DNA from: a bacterium
GTDB taxonomy: Bacteria; SZUA-79; Acidulodesulfobacterales; Acidulodesulfobacteraceae
NCBI GenBank assembly: GCA_021798015.1
Contig: JAJZYP010000005.1
Span: 1 to 43,095, forward strand
Length of the DNA: 43,095 nucleotides
Reading direction: 5' to 3'
Position numbers and translations under genes: made by a program. The first letter of the stretch is position 1; the number at the start of each line of letters is the position of its first letter. The notes beneath the pieces are model-generated. The model was not told where the DNA came from, made no database searches, and saw only the letters and a program-made list of their open reading frames with translations. Positions 15,721 through 24,050 of this stretch are shown here, piece by piece.

Positions 15721-16098
15721 ATGATGGAAGACGAAAAAATTTTAATAGTCCAGCTTGCCGACCCCGAAACAGAACCTGAAAAATGTATAGCGGGTCTGAT
15801 ATTTGCAAGAACCTTAGCTGTTATGGAAAACCCTGTTTATATATTCAGTATGGCTAAGTCTCCATTGCTTTATACAAAAGATATAGCCATGAATCCCCAT
15901 ATAGATAAAAAATTCAAAGATTTAATAGTCGAAAATCTTACCGATTTGCTAAAAAATTCACCTATCATATATGTCTGTTCAAAAAGCAAAGAACTTCTCG
16001 GCTTAGAAGACAATATGCTAATTCAGCCGTTTCAAATTGCAGGAATGTTGACACTGCATAATTTAAAGCAAACGGTTAATCACACCTATTTTTTTTAA
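15721..16098 (+). CDS. Conserved-looking small protein, possibly DsrE-like
   Basis: 125 residues with alternating hydrophobic strands and helices (ILIVQLADPETEPEKC, LIFARTLAVMENPVYIFS, PIIYVCSKSKELLG). The arrangement of an N-terminal strand, a helix of the 'A..A..M.NPVYIF' type and a C-terminal 'I.VC..S...LG' strand recalls the DsrE/F fold, but the similarity is weak and I would leave the function open. Cys21 and Cys86 are the only cysteines. It follows the epimerase-like gene by 29 bases, so it is likely the end of the glpX transcript, just upstream of the MraZ operator region. Confidence 0.55.
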   Translation: MMEDEKILIVQLADPETEPEKCIAGLIFARTLAVMENPVYIFSMAKSPLLYTKDIAMNPHIDKKFKDLIVENLTDLLKNSPIIYVCSKSKELLGLEDNMLIQPFQIAGMLTLHNLKQTVNHTYFF

Positions 16099-16111
16099 AA
16101 GAGTAAAAATT

Positions 16112-16119
16112 GTTACCAC
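16112..16119 (-). promoter_or_regulatory. Outlying inverted MraZ-box-like site
   Basis: GTTACCAC (16112-16119) is the reverse complement of the GTGGTAAC that ends the tandem MraZ boxes at 16244. It lies about 105 bases upstream of the first tandem box, outside the promoter. A single 8-mer may be chance. Confidence 0.3.
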
Positions 16120-16188
16120 GCTCCATCTTCCACTTAACATATATTTCTATTACACTTTCATTCGATAAAATTTTTTTATTCAATTGAC

Positions 16189-16217
16189 TTGACTTTTATT
16201 AAAATCAATAATATTAT
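16189..16217 (+). promoter_or_regulatory. Promoter of the dcw cluster
   Basis: TTGACT (16189-16194), a 17-base spacer and TATTAT (16212-16217), a 5/6 match. An overlapping TTGACT at 16184-16189 is an alternative -35. The start point near 16224 coincides with the first MraZ box. Confidence 0.65.
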
Positions 16218-16223
16218 TTAGAT

Positions 16224-16250
16224 GTGGTAAAAAGTGGTAAAAAGTGGTAA
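16224..16250 (+). promoter_or_regulatory. MraZ operator: three tandem GTGGTAA boxes
   Basis: GTGGTAA occurs at 16224, 16234 and 16244, an exact 10-base period with AAA spacers. MraZ proteins bind short GTG-containing direct repeats with this helical-turn spacing just upstream of mraZ (TGGGN repeats in E. coli, AAAGTG repeats in mycoplasmas). The array overlaps the predicted transcription start, so bound MraZ would repress its own operon. Confidence 0.8.
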
Positions 16251-16289
16251 CTACTTAATTATATTTAAAATATTTATATTTTTAATTTT

Positions 16290-16733
16290 ATGTTTAGCGG
16301 AAGATATATTCATTCAATCGATGATAAAGGCAGAATTAAGCTTCCACAGAAAATTAAGGAATCCCTTATCTCAAATTATAATAATACCACGCTTGTAATT
16401 ACCAACCTTGATAAATGCCTTGTCGCCTATCCTATGGAAGAGTGGCGTAAATTGGAAGAAAAAGCGCTTAAACTTCCTTCCATGCAGAAAGACGTTCTTG
16501 AATTTTTGAGATACTTTTTTTCCGGGGCATCTGAGCTTGAACTTGATAAGATGGATAGATTTCTTATTCCACAATCGCTTAAAATTAGCGGCAATTTAGA
16601 TAAAGAGATTATACTTGTCGGAATAATAAACAGATTTGAGATATGGAATAAGAATTTATGGGACGCAAACTTCGAAGGCGCAAAAACTAATTTTGAATCG
16701 ATTGCCGCCACGATGTCCCAAATAGGTTTTTAA
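16290..16733 (+). CDS. mraZ: Transcriptional regulator MraZ
   Basis: First gene of the dcw cluster, a ring-forming DNA-binding protein with two AbrB-like half domains. The 147-residue product starts MFSGRYIHSIDDKGRIKLP and has the second repeat at ELDKMDRFLIPQSLK; each repeat holds the conserved D-x-x-G/D-R-x-x-(L/I)-P signature. Three boxes of the expected operator type lie 40-66 bases upstream, so autorepression and control of the whole cluster are likely. No Shine-Dalgarno is visible before ATG 16290; the preceding 30 bases are almost pure A/T. Confidence 0.93.
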   Translation: MFSGRYIHSIDDKGRIKLPQKIKESLISNYNNTTLVITNLDKCLVAYPMEEWRKLEEKALKLPSMQKDVLEFLRYFFSGASELELDKMDRFLIPQSLKISGNLDKEIILVGIINRFEIWNKNLWDANFEGAKTNFESIAATMSQIGF

Positions 16734-16819
16734 ATATTTAGGTTGCATATATCATGTATATAGAATATAGATAGCATAATTGGTCATAATTAATGTTGTC
16801 AATAAATATTAAGAATAAT

Positions 16820-17707
16820 ATGACAGAACTTAAACATATACCTGTATTGTTAAATGAGACTGTCAATATGCTCAATGTGATGCCTGGGAGGGTTTATGTC
16901 GATGGGACTATCGGAAGCGGCGGGTTTTCTAAAGAAATATTGAGAAGGTCTGTTCCTGATGGTTTTTTAATTGGAATTGACAGAGACGAGGATGCGGTTA
17001 AAAATGTTCAAATAGAACTAGAGAAAGAATTTGATAAAAAAAGATTTAAGCTATTTTATTCAAATTTTAGTAAAATAGATAACATAATCAGAGAGTTGGG
17101 TTTTAAAAATGTTGACGGAATAGTTCTTGATCTTGGTATAAGTTCGATTCAACTTGAAGGGAATAGGGGTTTTAGTTTTAAAGAAGAGGGTGGTCTCGAT
17201 ATGAGAATGGATAAAGGTGAACAATTAACCGCTTACGAGGTTGTAAATAATTATCCTGAAAAAATCCTTGCCGATATTATATGGAAATACGGAGATGAGA
17301 GATACTCAAGAAAAATAGCCAAGAAAATTGTGGAATCTCGAAAAAATAAGCAAATTGAAACCCCTCTCGAATTATCGGCGATCATAAAAAAAGCTGTTTT
17401 TAAAGGTTCCGGAAAGTTAAAAATAGACCCGGCGACAAAGACATTTATGGCGTTAAGGATTTTTGTGAACAAAGAATATGATTCGCTAATAGAATTTTTG
17501 GGAACACTTAAAAATATCCTTAATGCAGGCGGTATTGTAGCTATTATATCTTTTCACTCGGGAGAAGACAGAATCGTCAAAAATTTTTTTAAGAACAATC
17601 TAAGTTTTAAATCGTTATCCAAAAAACCGATATCGCCGTTAAATGAAGAAATTAAGTTTAATCCAAGGTCAAGAAGCGCAAAATTGAGGGCTTTTTGTTA
17701 TGTCTAA
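16820..17707 (+). CDS. rsmH: 16S rRNA m4C1402 methyltransferase RsmH
   Basis: SAM-dependent N4-methylation of C1402 in 16S rRNA. The product has the family start HIPVLLNETVNML, the SAM-binding VDGTIGSGGFSKEIL, the LDLGISSIQL and GFSFKEEGGLDMRMD motifs, and the C-terminal IISFHSGEDRIVKNFF and NPRSRSAKLRA. From ATG 16820 it is 295 residues; an in-frame ATG at 16793 would add nine (MLSINIKNN) and cannot be excluded because neither has a convincing ribosome site. The 3' end overlaps ftsL by eight bases. Confidence 0.95.
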   Translation: MTELKHIPVLLNETVNMLNVMPGRVYVDGTIGSGGFSKEILRRSVPDGFLIGIDRDEDAVKNVQIELEKEFDKKRFKLFYSNFSKIDNIIRELGFKNVDGIVLDLGISSIQLEGNRGFSFKEEGGLDMRMDKGEQLTAYEVVNNYPEKILADIIWKYGDERYSRKIAKKIVESRKNKQIETPLELSAIIKKAVFKGSGKLKIDPATKTFMALRIFVNKEYDSLIEFLGTLKNILNAGGIVAIISFHSGEDRIVKNFFKNNLSFKSLSKKPISPLNEEIKFNPRSRSAKLRAFCYV

Positions 17708-17966
17708 AATAAAACCGTATTTTATTGTTGCAATAATAACATTTACGATATTGGGCATGTTTTATGTTTGGACGACTATGGAAAGCATAAAACTTGGGTA
17801 CGATATTAACAAGTTAAATATTATAAAATCAAAAATAGAACGTAAACATAAAGAGCTTTTAATTAAAAAAGCGGCATTAAGTTCGCCTTCAAGAATTTAT
17901 AAAATTGCCAAAAAGATGGGCTTTATTTATCCAAAAGAGGGTGAAATTATAATGGTTCATGATTAA
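17700..17966 (+). CDS. ftsL: Cell division protein FtsL
   Basis: 88-residue bitopic membrane protein: short cytoplasmic start, one membrane helix at about residues 7-25 (YFIVAIITFTILGMFYVW), then a coiled-coil-prone charged region (NKLNIIKSKIERKHKELLIKKAAL), ending LSSPSRIYKIAKKMGFIYP, the conserved terminal helix of FtsL proteins. It would form the FtsQLB complex in the periplasm and activate FtsWI. Sequence identity in this family is always low, so the position between rsmH and ftsI is important evidence. It overlaps both neighbours by eight bases. Confidence 0.85.
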   Translation: MSKIKPYFIVAIITFTILGMFYVWTTMESIKLGYDINKLNIIKSKIERKHKELLIKKAALSSPSRIYKIAKKMGFIYPKEGEIIMVHD

Positions 17967-19947
17967 ACTATGGAAAACAACTTTAAAACTAAGAATGCTA
18001 ATCGGTTTTATTGCCGTAGCAATTTTTGGAGGTTTATTAGTAATCAGGGCTTTCAACCTTCAAATCATCGAAGGAAAAAGATTGAGGATGCTTGCCCGTA
18101 GGCAATTTCATACGGAAGTATATTTTACTCCTAAGCGGGGAAATATTTATTCATCTAACGGCAGCATACTTGCAACAAGTGTTGATATACCGGGAGTTGC
18201 CGTTGACCCGTTAATGATGAGGCATAAGCTTAAAAATGCCGAAAAATTATCTAGATTAACGGGCATTAGTTTTCAAAAAATAATTAGGATATTAAATCTT
18301 AATATTCAATTTGCATGGATTAAAAGGAGAGTTTCGGGGAGTATAGCCAAGAATGTTGAAAAACAGGGGATTAGCGGGGTTATTATAGTTAAACAGCCTG
18401 TAAGATACTATCCTAACGGTTCATTGTTAGCTCATGTTTTAGGTTTTGTCGGGATTAATGATAACGGTCTGTCGGGCATAGAATATAAATATAATAAATA
18501 TTTAAGGGGCAGCAGGCATGCTTTAAGGGTTTTACATGATGGTTTTGGGCAGTACATATTTATTAAGGGTTTTGGGCTTAGAAAGGCAACTCATGGGGAT
18601 AATATTTATTTAACTATAAACAAGCAGTTGCAATTTGTTACGCAATATTATTTAGACAAGGAGGCAAAGGCGGCTGATTCAAGAGGCGCTTTTGCGATAC
18701 TTATGGATCCAAATACGGGGGCTATTCTTGCGATGGCGGATTATCCAAGATTTAATCCTAATTATTACTGGAAATATCCGGCAAGATACTGGAGAAATAG
18801 AGCCGTTACCGATGATTTTGAACCCGGTTCGACTATGAAGCCGTTTGTGGTTTCGGCTGCGCTTATGGAAGGACTTATTAAGCCGAATACTATAATTAAC
18901 TGTCATCATGGAGCGTACTCAATAGACGGGATAACCGTTCATGATGTGGAAAACTGGTTTGGACGTTTTTCCGTTAATCAAATAGTCGAATATTCAAGCA
19001 ATGTTGGAGAGTGTCAAATCGGCATGAGATTTAAAAAAGCGGAACTTTATAGGTGGTTCGGTTTATGGGGATTTGGGCATACCCCTCATGCGGGGCTTTT
19101 GGGAGAAGCTAACGGGATAGTAAGGCCGTTGAATAAATGGTCGGAGATTGGTCCTTGTGAAATGGCCTTTGGTCAAGGCATAAGCGTTACGGGTCTTCAG
19201 GAAATAGTGGGGCTTTCTGCAATCGCAAACGGCGGCCGTATAATGAAACCGCATATTATTAAAAAGATTGTAAATCCTTACGGCAAGGTTGTTTATAAGG
19301 CAAAACCCGATGTTTTAAAAAGAATTATTACGCCTCGTGTCGATAAAGAGGTTAAGTATATGATGAGGTTAGTCGTTAAAGGCGGGACGGGTCAGTATTG
19401 CAAGCTTATAGATTTTAGAGTCTCTGGGAAAACTGGGACGGGGCAGATAGCCGATCCAAAAACGGGAAAATACTATAATAATTTATACACCGCCTCGTTT
19501 ATGGCATTTGTTCCGTACAGGCATCCAAAATTAGCAATGATTGTGGTTCAAGAAAAACCCAGAAAAATAAGTTATTACGGCGGGGCAGTGAGCGCTCCGG
19601 TAGTAAGGGAAGTATTTAAAAGGGCGTTAAATATATTAAACATATATCCCGGCGAAAGGGCATATAGAAAACAGTTAAAGTCTAATAACTCTAATAACAA
19701 TATAAACATAAACAATATTGCATTAACAAAACATAATAAGAAAAAATTAAGCGTATTAAAAGACTACTCGGGAATAATGCCGGATTTAACCGGCGACACG
19801 ATATCCGTTGCCTTAAAATTAATCAGAAAATACAATCTTCAAATAAAGATTAAAGGCAGCGGCTATTTATATTATCAAAGCATAAAACCGGGTTCAAATA
19901 TGAGCGGTAAAAAAAACATTATTCTAGAATTTAAACCTTTAACTTAG
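17959..19947 (+). CDS. ftsI: Division transpeptidase FtsI/PBP3 with PASTA domain
   Basis: Septal class B penicillin-binding protein of 662 residues, anchored by an N-terminal helix (about 12-32). The PBP dimerisation domain begins at RGNIYSSNGSILA. The transpeptidase domain has Ser291 in GSTMK, the SxN motif SSNVG, and KTGTG. A C-terminal PASTA domain starts near SGIMPDLTGDTISVAL; this extra domain is usual in Gram-positives, Aquificae and deltaproteobacteria but absent from E. coli FtsI. Between transpeptidase and PASTA is an Asn-rich linker (SNNSNNNININN). It works with the FtsW encoded downstream. Confidence 0.94.
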   Translation: MIKLWKTTLKLRMLIGFIAVAIFGGLLVIRAFNLQIIEGKRLRMLARRQFHTEVYFTPKRGNIYSSNGSILATSVDIPGVAVDPLMMRHKLKNAEKLSRLTGISFQKIIRILNLNIQFAWIKRRVSGSIAKNVEKQGISGVIIVKQPVRYYPNGSLLAHVLGFVGINDNGLSGIEYKYNKYLRGSRHALRVLHDGFGQYIFIKGFGLRKATHGDNIYLTINKQLQFVTQYYLDKEAKAADSRGAFAILMDPNTGAILAMADYPRFNPNYYWKYPARYWRNRAVTDDFEPGSTMKPFVVSAALMEGLIKPNTIINCHHGAYSIDGITVHDVENWFGRFSVNQIVEYSSNVGECQIGMRFKKAELYRWFGLWGFGHTPHAGLLGEANGIVRPLNKWSEIGPCEMAFGQGISVTGLQEIVGLSAIANGGRIMKPHIIKKIVNPYGKVVYKAKPDVLKRIITPRVDKEVKYMMRLVVKGGTGQYCKLIDFRVSGKTGTGQIADPKTGKYYNNLYTASFMAFVPYRHPKLAMIVVQEKPRKISYYGGAVSAPVVREVFKRALNILNIYPGERAYRKQLKSNNSNNNININNIALTKHNKKKLSVLKDYSGIMPDLTGDTISVALKLIRKYNLQIKIKGSGYLYYQSIKPGSNMSGKKNIILEFKPLT

Positions 19948-19966
19948 TAGAATATTAGATTTATTT

Positions 19967-21571
19967 ATGAAACTTAAAGATATTATAAAAGATAATGATT
20001 TAAATGCTGCTGTACATGGCGGAATCGATATCGATATTCTGGGAATATCGAATGATTCTCGCAAGGTAAAAAGCGGATATATATTTGCCGCAAGAAAAGG
20101 GGTAAATATTAACTCTAATGTTTATATAGAAGAAGCGATTCTTAACGGGGCAGTTGCAATATTAACCGATAAAGATGGTCGCGAAAAAAAATTTAGAGAT
20201 AAAAATATTACGATAATAGCAGTGCAAGATGCCTTAAAGGCTTATGCGATTATTTCTAAAAGCTTTTTTAAAAATCCTGGTCAAAAAATGGGCGTTATAG
20301 GTATTACTGGAACAAATGGAAAAACAACAACAACATTTTTAATAAAATCTATTTTAACGAATGCTAAAAATAATGCAGGTTTAATAGGAACGATAGGTTA
20401 TGAAATCGGGGGTAATAAAATAATAAACTCCGATAATACCACACCGGACGCTTATGAATTAAATGAAATGCTAAACGATATGGTTAATTCGGGTGTAAAA
20501 TATTGCGTAATGGAAGTGTCCTCGCATAGTCTTATTCAGGACAGGGTTTACGGAATTCCTTACGATGTCGCCGTTTTTACGAATCTAACCCGCGACCATC
20601 TTGATTATCATAAAGATATGGAAGATTATTATCAGGCGAAGAAGAAATTATTTTCGGAAATACTCTTAAAAAGTAATAAAGCAAAAAAAATTGCTGTAAT
20701 AAATAACGATGATTTTTATGGGAAAAGGTTAATAAAAGAATTAAAAGACGGGTTTAGGCAAGCAGGTATCGATATTATAACTTATGGTCTGGAAAAGGAC
20801 AGCGATATATTTGCGAAAGACATATCATATTTTAAAGACGGATTAGAATTTAATATTATTTTACCAGTTAATAAAGAAAAATTGAAAATTTCCTCAAAAC
20901 TTATAGGAAGCTATAATGTTTATAACATACTTGCCGCATGCTCGGTTGCGCATGCCCTTTCTATTCCTGTAGGTTTTATAGCCGGCGGTGTAAAAACTCT
21001 GCTCAGTGTTCCGGGCAGGGTCGAAAAAGTAAATATCCGCAATGTTGAAACCCCTTTAATATGTGTAGATTATGCCCATACCGATGATGCGCTTAAAAGA
21101 GTTTTATCCGCTTTAAGGAATATCAGCAGCGGCAGATTAATAAGCGTTTTTGGATGCGGCGGGGATAGAGACAAAGGAAAAAGGCCGCTTATGGGTAAGC
21201 ATTCGACGGATATCGCCGATATTACCATAATTACATCCGATAATCCAAGAAGCGAGGAACCGCTGTCTATTATAAAGGAAATAGAAGTCGGGGTAGAAAA
21301 GGCAGTATTTATCGATTTTTTAAATATAAATTTACAAGAGCTTAAAAACAAACTTAAAAATATCCAAAGTAACCATATTTATATGATTATAAAGGATAGA
21401 TCAGACGCAATAAGAACAGCCCTTTCCATTTCAACGGTTAACGATACCGTTTTAGTGGCGGGAAAGGGGCATGAAGATTATATGATAATAAAAGGAAACA
21501 AATACCATTTTAGCGATAAAGAAGAAGTGTTAAAATTTTATGAAGATAGCATACAATCTTTTATTGGATGA
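19967..21571 (+). CDS. murE: UDP-MurNAc-tripeptide synthetase MurE (meso-DAP type)
   Basis: Adds the third amino acid to UDP-MurNAc-L-Ala-D-Glu. The 534-residue product has the N-terminal uridine-binding domain (SNDSRKV), the ATP-binding GITGTNGKTTTT, the central domain with HLDYHKDMEDYY (the Lys is probably the carbamylated one in QAKKKLF), and in the C-terminal domain TSDNPRSEEP. DNPR is the signature for meso-diaminopimelate, so the peptidoglycan is of the DAP type. The 3' end overlaps murF by 32 bases, implying coupled translation. Confidence 0.95.
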   Translation: MKLKDIIKDNDLNAAVHGGIDIDILGISNDSRKVKSGYIFAARKGVNINSNVYIEEAILNGAVAILTDKDGREKKFRDKNITIIAVQDALKAYAIISKSFFKNPGQKMGVIGITGTNGKTTTTFLIKSILTNAKNNAGLIGTIGYEIGGNKIINSDNTTPDAYELNEMLNDMVNSGVKYCVMEVSSHSLIQDRVYGIPYDVAVFTNLTRDHLDYHKDMEDYYQAKKKLFSEILLKSNKAKKIAVINNDDFYGKRLIKELKDGFRQAGIDIITYGLEKDSDIFAKDISYFKDGLEFNIILPVNKEKLKISSKLIGSYNVYNILAACSVAHALSIPVGFIAGGVKTLLSVPGRVEKVNIRNVETPLICVDYAHTDDALKRVLSALRNISSGRLISVFGCGGDRDKGKRPLMGKHSTDIADITIITSDNPRSEEPLSIIKEIEVGVEKAVFIDFLNINLQELKNKLKNIQSNHIYMIIKDRSDAIRTALSISTVNDTVLVAGKGHEDYMIIKGNKYHFSDKEEVLKFYEDSIQSFIG

Positions 21572-22970
21572 CATTTTAAATTCGACCGGCGGTAAACTCG
21601 TGATAGCGGGAGACGGGACGGGTCCGTTTGTTTTTAATGAGATATTTACGGATTCAAGGGAGGAATTTTCAAAAAATTCTATTTTTGTAGCGTTAAAAGG
21701 AAATATTTTTAATGGGGAAAGCTTTGTCGGTGCTGTTTTTAAAAAAGGGGCGTCTTGCGCTATCGTTTCGTGGACTTTTCTCGAGGATTACGATATATCC
21801 GATTATTCCAATAAGATTATTATAGCGGTTGACGATGCGGTGGATGCTTACGGAAAGATAGCCAAAATGTATTTAAGCAAGTTTAGTTTGAACAAAAAGA
21901 TTGCGATAACAGGTTCTTGCGGTAAAACGACAACAAAGGATATGGTTTATAAAATATTGTCGGAACAATACGGTTTTGAGGCAGTTCTAAAAAATCTTTA
22001 TAATTTTAATAATTTGATAGGTGTTCCAAAAACTATTTTAGAATTAAACGCAAATCACGAATTTCTTATTTTGGAAATCGGGACAAATAAAAAAGGAGAA
22101 ATAAAAAAATTAGCGGAGATTATATCCCCCGATATCGGCGCAATAATAAATATCGGCAAATCTCATCTTTTAGAGTTTAAAAATCTTGAGGGTGTTTTGG
22201 AAGAAAAATTAGCTTTGGCTTCAAATCTAAAAGAGAACTCTTATTTAGTATTAAACGCCGATGACGAACTTCTTAATAAACAATACAAGACGATACCGAG
22301 CATTAATTTTCTTTCATTCGGGCTTGAACAAAAAAAATCTGCCGATATTATATGTAATAATATTGAGTATAAAAAAGATTATACAGGATTAGTTATTGAA
22401 TTTAAGGGCAAAAAGTATTCCGCAAATGTTAAGTTTAAAGGAAAACATTTGATATCCGATTTTTTATGCGCGCTTTTAGTTGGATATATTTGCGGAGTTG
22501 ATATCGACTTATGTATAAAGGCTTTGGAGGATTTTGTTCTTCCGGATGGAAGAATGCAGATAATTAATGATGCATCAATGGAATATACATTGATTAACGA
22601 TACTTATAATTCAAATCCGGATTCGCTAAAAGCGGCGCTAAGTTCGATAAATGCCTATTACACGGATAAAAAAAAGATATTAGTTTTAGGAGATATGTTA
22701 GAGTTGGGAGATTCTTCCGAATCCGAACATTTTAATATTGGACAAGAGGCTGCCAAGCTTGCCGATTATATTTTTTATAAGGGTGATTACTTCAGTAATG
22801 TAAAAGAAGGACTTTTAAAAGCAGGGTTTGATATTAATAAACTGTTTTTATTTGATGATAAAGACATTTTTAAAGAAAAATTTTTAAAATTGGATAAGAA
22901 AAACAGCATTGTTCTGATAAAAGGCTCAAGAAGAATGAGGTTGGAAGAATACTTTAATTTCAACACATAA
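21540..22970 (+). CDS. murF: UDP-MurNAc-pentapeptide synthetase MurF
   Basis: Adds D-Ala-D-Ala to the UDP-MurNAc-tripeptide in the cytoplasm. 476 residues: N-terminal IFTDSREEF with IFVALKG, ATP-binding ITGSCGKTTTKDM, the NNLIGVPKTIL segment typical of MurF, EIGTNKKGEI, and the C-terminal NDTYNSNPDSLKAAL and LGDMLELG motifs. The start lies 32 bases inside murE; no later in-frame Met would keep the N-terminal domain, so this overlap is probably real. Confidence 0.95.
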   Translation: MKIAYNLLLDDILNSTGGKLVIAGDGTGPFVFNEIFTDSREEFSKNSIFVALKGNIFNGESFVGAVFKKGASCAIVSWTFLEDYDISDYSNKIIIAVDDAVDAYGKIAKMYLSKFSLNKKIAITGSCGKTTTKDMVYKILSEQYGFEAVLKNLYNFNNLIGVPKTILELNANHEFLILEIGTNKKGEIKKLAEIISPDIGAIINIGKSHLLEFKNLEGVLEEKLALASNLKENSYLVLNADDELLNKQYKTIPSINFLSFGLEQKKSADIICNNIEYKKDYTGLVIEFKGKKYSANVKFKGKHLISDFLCALLVGYICGVDIDLCIKALEDFVLPDGRMQIINDASMEYTLINDTYNSNPDSLKAALSSINAYYTDKKKILVLGDMLELGDSSESEHFNIGQEAAKLADYIFYKGDYFSNVKEGLLKAGFDINKLFLFDDKDIFKEKFLKLDKKNSIVLIKGSRRMRLEEYFNFNT

Positions 22971-22994
22971 CAGGTTTTTGGAGTAATAATATTT

Positions 22995-24050
22995 ATGGTA
23001 AGCATAAACCCGAATTTTTTTAGATATATTACATTTAGAACATCTTATGCGATAATTTTATCTTTAATCTTATCCATTGCGTTTGGCAATATATTTATTA
23101 AAATGTTAAAAAAGATGAAGATTTCCCAGATTGTCAGAGAAGATGGCCCAAAATCTCATATAACGGAGAAAAAGGATGTTCCGACTATGGGAGGGCTTTT
23201 AATTCTGTTTAGCGTGATAATTCCGGTATTATTGCTTACTATACCTTACAATTTTTATCTCTATATGGGTTTATTTACACTTTTTGGCTTTGGACTTATC
23301 GGTTTTGCCGATGATTTCTTGAAGCTCCGAGGGAAATCTTCAAAAGGGCTAAAGGGTAAATATAAGTTTACACTGCAAAGCTTAACGGCACTTTTAATCT
23401 CCACTATTTTATATATTCATGATGAATCTTTAGGTATGGTTGTTATTCCCTTTGTTAAGAACTATTATCTCGATTTAGGCCCATATTTTATTTTCCTTGC
23501 ATCGTTTATAATTGTCGGTTCTTCCAATGCCGTTAATCTAACTGATGGACTTGATGGTCTTGCCATAGGTATTTTTGCGATTTCCATCATGGGTTACCTT
23601 ATATTTTCTTACGCAAGTTCAAATTATAAATTTGCAAACTACTTGTCTATACCGTATATAAAAAACATAGGAGAGGTAGTCATTTTATGCGCCGCATTGC
23701 TGGGAGCCTCCATTGGTTTCCTCTGGTTTAACTCCTATCCCGCATCTGTTTTTATGGGGGATGTCGGATCTATACCTTTAGGTGCTATTTTGGGTTATGT
23801 GGCAATAGTTTCAAGGCAGGAGATACTTCTTGTTATAATAGGATTTATATTTGTATTAGAGGCTTTAAGCGTAATTTTTCAAGTCGGTTCATATAAACTT
23901 AGGGGAAAAAGGATATTTAAGATGGCTCCGATTCATCATCATTTTGAGATGGAAGGAATACCGGAGACAAAGATAGTAATAAGACTCTGGATTATATCTT
24001 TAATATTAACCATATTTGCTCTTTCGACCTTAAAGTTGAGGATTTTTTAA
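22995..24050 (+). CDS. mraY: Phospho-MurNAc-pentapeptide transferase MraY
   Basis: Integral membrane enzyme making lipid I from UDP-MurNAc-pentapeptide and undecaprenyl phosphate. The 351-residue product has about ten helices and the family motifs PTMGGLLIL, FADDFLKL (catalytic Asp pair), NLTDGLDGLA, FMGDVGSIPLG and the histidine-rich APIHHHFEMEG. The stop codon is followed without a gap by the murD ATG. Confidence 0.97.
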   Translation: MVSINPNFFRYITFRTSYAIILSLILSIAFGNIFIKMLKKMKISQIVREDGPKSHITEKKDVPTMGGLLILFSVIIPVLLLTIPYNFYLYMGLFTLFGFGLIGFADDFLKLRGKSSKGLKGKYKFTLQSLTALLISTILYIHDESLGMVVIPFVKNYYLDLGPYFIFLASFIIVGSSNAVNLTDGLDGLAIGIFAISIMGYLIFSYASSNYKFANYLSIPYIKNIGEVVILCAALLGASIGFLWFNSYPASVFMGDVGSIPLGAILGYVAIVSRQEILLVIIGFIFVLEALSVIFQVGSYKLRGKRIFKMAPIHHHFEMEGIPETKIVIRLWIISLILTIFALSTLKLRIF

